Positions 53,884 to 57,415 of a stretch of DNA of 57,415 nucleotides are shown one piece after another; positions within the stretch are counted from its first letter, which is position 1; every line of letters starts with the position of its first letter. Position numbers and translations under genes: made by a program. Origin of the DNA: Gammaproteobacteria bacterium (GTDB taxonomy: Bacteria; Pseudomonadota; Gammaproteobacteria; Enterobacterales; Alteromonadaceae); NCBI GenBank assembly GCA_018825965.1, contig JAHKAA010000046.1, positions 1 to 57,415 on the forward strand, read 5' to 3'. Below the pieces are notes generated by a model that did not search any database, was not told the origin of the DNA, and saw only the letters and a program-made list of their open reading frames with translations.

Positions 53884-54585
53884 CTAAGTATCCTCTGCAA
53901 TTCGGTAGCCTATGCGATGCACGGTATGAATAAGCGGACTATCAAAAGGCCTGTCTATCGCCTGGCGCAGCTTGTACATATGTGAGCGCAGTGCGTCGCC
54001 ATCAGGGATTTCGTCCGCCCACAACAAGGTTTCGAGCGCTTCGCGATCCACCACAGCAGGTGCCTCTTCCATCAATCGTTGCAGTAGTTTCATGCCAGTA
54101 GGGTTAAGATCAACACGCAGCCCGGAACGATGCACTTGCAGCGTGGATCGGTTCAGTGTTAGCTCACCCACAGTGAGCAGGTTATCGGTTTTGCCATGAC
54201 TACGTTTGTACAGCGCCTGCAGTCGTGCATGTAACTCCTGTAAAGCAAATGGCTTGACCAAATAGTCATCGGCTCCCGCCTCAAAGCCCTTCAGTTTATC
54301 GTCAAGCGTGTCGCGCGCAGTCAGCATCAGCACGGGTTTATCTATGTTGGCATCAGAGCGCAGCTTTTTGCAGAAACTCAGGCCATCCATACCGGGCAGC
54401 ATCAGGTCCAATACGATAACGTCGAACGGATTCGTCAACGCCAGGTGCATCGCGCTTATACCGTCGTAGGCAAAATCCAGAATATAGCTATGCTTTTCGA
54501 GATAGGCGGCAATGTTTGCACAAATGTCGCGGTTATCTTCGACAATCAACACTCTTACTGGCGCTGCACCCGATTTCTGGACCAT
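53884..54585 (-). CDS. OmpR/PhoB-family response regulator
   Basis: 233 residues. Receiver domain with phospho-acceptor Asp60 (DVIVLDLMLPG), acidic EDNRD pocket near 16-20 and Lys in DDYLVKPFA; then a winged-helix effector domain with ALRSHMYKLRQAIDRPF and HRIGYRI near the end. It pairs with the kinase that follows. AAGGAG 9 nt before the ATG lies in a repeated stretch shared with the end of the receptor gene. Confidence 0.93.
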   Translation of the reverse strand: MVQKSGAAPVRVLIVEDNRDICANIAAYLEKHSYILDFAYDGISAMHLALTNPFDVIVLDLMLPGMDGLSFCKKLRSDANIDKPVLMLTARDTLDDKLKGFEAGADDYLVKPFALQELHARLQALYKRSHGKTDNLLTVGELTLNRSTLQVHRSGLRVDLNPTGMKLLQRLMEEAPAVVDREALETLLWADEIPDGDALRSHMYKLRQAIDRPFDSPLIHTVHRIGYRIAEDT

Positions 54586-54590
54586 CTGCT

Positions 54591-54654
54591 GTTACTCCTT
54601 ACCAGTTCTCGCCCTTGCTGTTACCAGGCCCTTATTATTACCACGCCCTTACCA
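54591..54654 (-). repeat. Short direct repeats between the receptor and regulator genes
   Basis: On the minus strand the motif TGGTAA...AAGGGC occurs three times in about 45 bp with a fourth partial TGGTAAGGAG. The first copy includes the receptor stop (TGG TAA), and the last provides the regulator's ribosome-binding site. Repeat length is about 17 bp. It may have arisen by slippage. Confidence 0.7.
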
Positions 54655-57033
54655 CGCATAGTCAAATCGAAGACCAATCAGTGGCTCGGCTTCACTATCG
54701 TCCTTCACTTCAACGCCCCGGCGGTAGTCAAACTCGCTGTCATCGCTGGACGAGGCTGACGTGACGTTGATCACATCAAGAAAGGCAGTGACATCTATAG
54801 GGCCAAAGGCGCGTCTATAGTCCACGCGAAGGTTTAACAAAGCTGAACCGCTTTTACGACCTAGATTCCGCGCTGTGATCTCTTTCGAGTAGCGTAAAGG
54901 TTGCCCGGCGCCCAACACGTTTGAATGAATAATAAAAAGGTCGCCTGGTCTGCCGGAAAGATATTTGTAACGCCCGGCCACCTTCCAGCGATCATTGATT
55001 TCCCAGATCAGGCCAAGGGTAGCCACATGGTCGCGACTAAATTCAGCGGCCAGGTCACCGCGACCATCTTTACGATCAACTACAGCATCGTTGTAAGAAT
55101 AGGTTGCACTAGCGTACAGGCCCTCGAAAATTGTGCCGTTGAGCACTATATCAACACCGTAGGATGTGCCGTCACCCATGTTGGCAAAGGTACCGCTTGC
55201 TCTATCAAGGTCGACCACCAGATTGTCGAGCTTTTGATAATAGGCCTCCGTCAGCACCGACCACTGGGTGTTCGGGAAATATTTGAAACCTACGCTACTA
55301 TGGGTAATTTTTTCATTTTTCAAATCGTTTGACTCGTTCGCGGCCAGGTATAGAAAGCGTGGCGACTGATGAAAAAGTCCTGCACTCGCAAAGTACCTGA
55401 CCTTACCAGCCGGCTGCCAGTTAAGGCTGAATCTGGGCGACACTAAGCTTTCGTCGGAAAAACCGTCGCGTTCAAGCCGCAAGCCAGTGCCAAAATCCCA
55501 ATCATCCCATTCAAAAACCTGATTAACGTAGCCAGCATAGCTGGTTTCTTTTTGCTTTATTGAAGAATTGATGTTCTCTGGAGTCAGCACAATAAAACGC
55601 TGCTGTGGGTCTGGCCTGAAATCATCGTCGTCGTAAACAAAGCGGTTCCAATCGCCATCTAAGAACGTGTTGTAGTCCAGATCAATTTGCGTGATCTGGC
55701 TACCTGCACTAAACAAGCCCCATGGATTGGTTGTCTCAAAATCGCTGCGCCAGCCCGTCTCAGTTTCATTTTCAGCTATGGTCATAATGTCTTCCCGCAC
55801 CGGAAAATCAGAGGCGGGCGAGCCTGCAGGCACCAGATCAGGAAATGCTTCGCCCTCTGAGCTTATCTTGTCGCTTTTGCGGTAGTAAACTTTATTGGTC
55901 CAGACCGCATCTTCACCTACTAATGATCGCAATGTCAGGCCATACAAATCACTATCTTGTTCAGCAGACTGCAGCGCAGCGTCTTCGAAATTGGGCGACG
56001 CAAAAACATGAGTCACATCACGAACATAGTCTTCGTGGGTATCCATCAACAGAATTTCAACACTGTGATCCTGATTGACGGGGATAACCGACTTCAGGAT
56101 GATATCTCTTAACACAGGTTCGCCAATATCCAGCTCTTCAATAGTTTCAAACAAAGCACCGAAGTCCAGCCGCCGTGCAGAAAACAGCATAGTTGAGTCA
56201 TCCGTGATACCTGTAGGGCCGTCGTAACCCACTTCATAACCTGCCAGGTCGTAGCGAAAACTCGCTGAAGGACTTGGATTACCATCAGCGACGTCTAATT
56301 TAAGTAGTGATGCGGCACGGCCACCATAAGCTGGCCCCCAGCCACCGGGCGAGAACTCTGCGCCGCCGATCACGTTCGGTGCAAAAATAGAGAAACGACC
56401 ACCACCACCCACATCTTCCTCTTCACCTAAAGTGGCATCAAAGTGCACCGCTTTATCAAAGGGAAAGTCATCCACAAATAACAAATTATCTCGTGGGCCT
56501 CGGCCACGTACACTAAAGCTGGCGAATTCACTGGCGGATGCCAGGCCAGGCAAGCCGTCCAGCGACAGCAGCGGATCTGCACCTCCGCCCACAGCGCTTG
56601 CCAGTGCTTCTCTGTCGAGATAGGTACTGGAGCCTGATGCAAAGGCATCAGATTGTCGTCCTCTAACCTCAACAACTTCAATGGAGTGCTCTTTAAGTTC
56701 GAATTCTATTTTGATAGTTTTGCGCGTCACCACCCGCACACTGGGCGCATTTAATGAAGCAAAGCCGCTTTTGGCAAGGTCCACCGAATACAGACCTGGC
56801 TCAAGCTGCTCAACAAGGATCCGACCTTGTTCGTCAGTTTCTAAAGTTTGAGTGGCAGAGGTTTCCCTTTGCTTAATAGTGATCTGCACCTTTGACAGTG
56901 GCCGGTTTGTATTCTGATCTTTGACGATAAAAGTCAGCGCACCGGGCGCTTCTGCTGCATGGATAAAAAGTGGCAAGCCCATCAGCAGCGCCCACAGAGT
57001 CAAACACCATAGTTGTTTTAATTGTCTACTCAT
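54649..57033 (-). CDS. TonB-dependent outer membrane receptor
   Basis: 794 residues. Signal peptide (FIHAAEAPG), a carboxypeptidase-regulatory-like domain (about 35-115; LTFIVKDQNTNRPLSKVQITIKQ), a plug (VEVRGRQSD; RGRGPRDNLLFVDDFPFDKAVHF; YGGRAASLLKLDV) and a C-terminal barrel ending in aromatic Trp (RFDYAW). No TonB-box sequence is certain. Plug-less of a siderophore signature, so the ligand may be a peptide or carbohydrate. ATG at 57033 with GGAGG 8 nt upstream. First gene of the receptor-regulator-kinase operon, 63 bp before the regulator. Confidence 0.9.
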   Translation of the reverse strand: MSRQLKQLWCLTLWALLMGLPLFIHAAEAPGALTFIVKDQNTNRPLSKVQITIKQRETSATQTLETDEQGRILVEQLEPGLYSVDLAKSGFASLNAPSVRVVTRKTIKIEFELKEHSIEVVEVRGRQSDAFASGSSTYLDREALASAVGGGADPLLSLDGLPGLASASEFASFSVRGRGPRDNLLFVDDFPFDKAVHFDATLGEEEDVGGGGRFSIFAPNVIGGAEFSPGGWGPAYGGRAASLLKLDVADGNPSPSASFRYDLAGYEVGYDGPTGITDDSTMLFSARRLDFGALFETIEELDIGEPVLRDIILKSVIPVNQDHSVEILLMDTHEDYVRDVTHVFASPNFEDAALQSAEQDSDLYGLTLRSLVGEDAVWTNKVYYRKSDKISSEGEAFPDLVPAGSPASDFPVREDIMTIAENETETGWRSDFETTNPWGLFSAGSQITQIDLDYNTFLDGDWNRFVYDDDDFRPDPQQRFIVLTPENINSSIKQKETSYAGYVNQVFEWDDWDFGTGLRLERDGFSDESLVSPRFSLNWQPAGKVRYFASAGLFHQSPRFLYLAANESNDLKNEKITHSSVGFKYFPNTQWSVLTEAYYQKLDNLVVDLDRASGTFANMGDGTSYGVDIVLNGTIFEGLYASATYSYNDAVVDRKDGRGDLAAEFSRDHVATLGLIWEINDRWKVAGRYKYLSGRPGDLFIIHSNVLGAGQPLRYSKEITARNLGRKSGSALLNLRVDYRRAFGPIDVTAFLDVINVTSASSSDDSEFDYRRGVEVKDDSEAEPLIGLRFDYAW

Positions 57034-57199
57034 CTTGCTAACCTCCAAAAATTGACCGTATTTATTTGAAGAAACGCTGGCAGGCTAGCAGAGCCAATGT
57101 GACTAAAAAGTCGCCAAAAGATGAAAGTTACATCAATGTCATGGTCTTAAATTTGGGGGAAAGGTCAGTCGCAGCGACAACGCTTGCGTTGAACAGCAG

Positions 57200-57415
57200 T
57201 AGGTTGTACTCGTCGCGCAGCGGCAGTACAACAATGAAACTAGCGGTAATAAACAATTTAGGATTTTGAATTCAAAGCGTTTCGCCTTTGGCGAGATACT
57301 TTCTTTTGCTTCGCCAAAAGACAAGTATCCAAAGAAAAGGCGACCCCAGGTCGCAGCGAAAGCCCGGCCCAAAATCGTGCGTCCAAGGCGGCTGGGTAAC
57401 TCGCTCGTCGCTACC
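57200..57415. repeat. Interspersed repeat, right copy, continuing to the window end
   Basis: 57200-57334 matches 51005-51139 in the same direction (about nine mismatches in 135 bp). From 57335 it goes on with GC-rich sequence to the edge that has no partner at the left copy. A 77-codon minus-strand frame through it is unlikely to be a gene. 57034-57199 is the receptor upstream region; I see no convincing promoter there. Confidence 0.85.

Noticed and set aside
57139..57372. 77-codon minus-strand frame across the right repeat copy
   Set aside because: Same repeat as above; no ribosome-binding site, and the partner frame at the left copy differs.
51005..57415. Integrated mobile element with integrase or tRNA attachment site
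   Set aside because: No integrase, transposase, or tRNA gene is present at either repeat; only direct repeats were seen.
1..57415. CRISPR arrays, rRNA genes, riboswitches
   Set aside because: No regular repeat-spacer pattern, no rRNA sequence and no riboswitch core that I recognise in the gaps.

Overview
The window looks like a chromosome segment from a free-living gammaproteobacterium of the Alteromonadales/Chromatiales type; a Rheinheimera-like organism is my best guess, by protein resemblance and gene order only. Several neighbourhoods match the classical gammaproteobacterial order: dnaQ/rnhA divergent, murJ and ribF-ileS-lspA-fkpB-ispH divergent from rpsT (which keeps its TTG start), purL divergent from mltF, and guaB-guaA divergent from xseA. 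Apart from the last 6 kb it reads as core chromosome with small lineage-specific genes between conserved ones.

Layout. 1-145: two tRNA-Asp genes (one cut by the window edge), preceded by their promoter. 254-9000: envelope protein of the TIGR03503 type, dnaQ, rnhA, a TauE/SafE permease, a periplasmic glutathione-peroxidase homologue, a DUF2750 protein, ettA, and nadE-glnB. 8838-19541: type IV pilus minor pilins. A complete fimT-pilV-pilW-pilX-pilY1-pilE operon (13209-19541, minus strand) is followed on the same strand by a second, diverged pilV-pilW-pilX-pilY1-like-pilE series (9365-13145), with a second fimT facing it from the other side. The second PilY1-like protein is less than half the usual size and lacks the von Willebrand-type domain. 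The locus lies directly downstream of ispH, as the minor pilin operon does in Pseudomonas aeruginosa.

19702-27489: ispH, fkpB, lspA, ileS, ribF, murJ and rpsT. 27605-38946: an ArsR regulator, small membrane proteins, smrA, a crotonase/2-hydroxyacid dehydrogenase pair, an LpxH-like phosphoesterase, an OlsF-like two-domain acyltransferase, an OmpW porin, a periplasmic binding protein paired with a histidine kinase, and a PilZ protein. 39117-51007: purL, mltF, a very basic 55-residue ORF, tadA, a PspB-like protein, a palindromic intergenic repeat, guaA, guaB, xseA and a nucleotidyltransferase-like gene. guaB and guaA are separated by a strong intrinsic terminator.

51005-57415: an accessory-looking module bounded by two copies of a 135-bp hairpin-rich direct repeat. 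It contains a PadR regulator with a four-helix membrane protein carrying a permease-prefix-like N-terminus, preceded by two TACTACA/TGTAGTA-type palindromes, and an opposing TonB-dependent receptor, response regulator, histidine kinase operon. The pilin duplication and the repeat-bounded sensor/receptor module are the parts most worth a second look. No CRISPR array, transposase, integrase or rRNA gene was seen.
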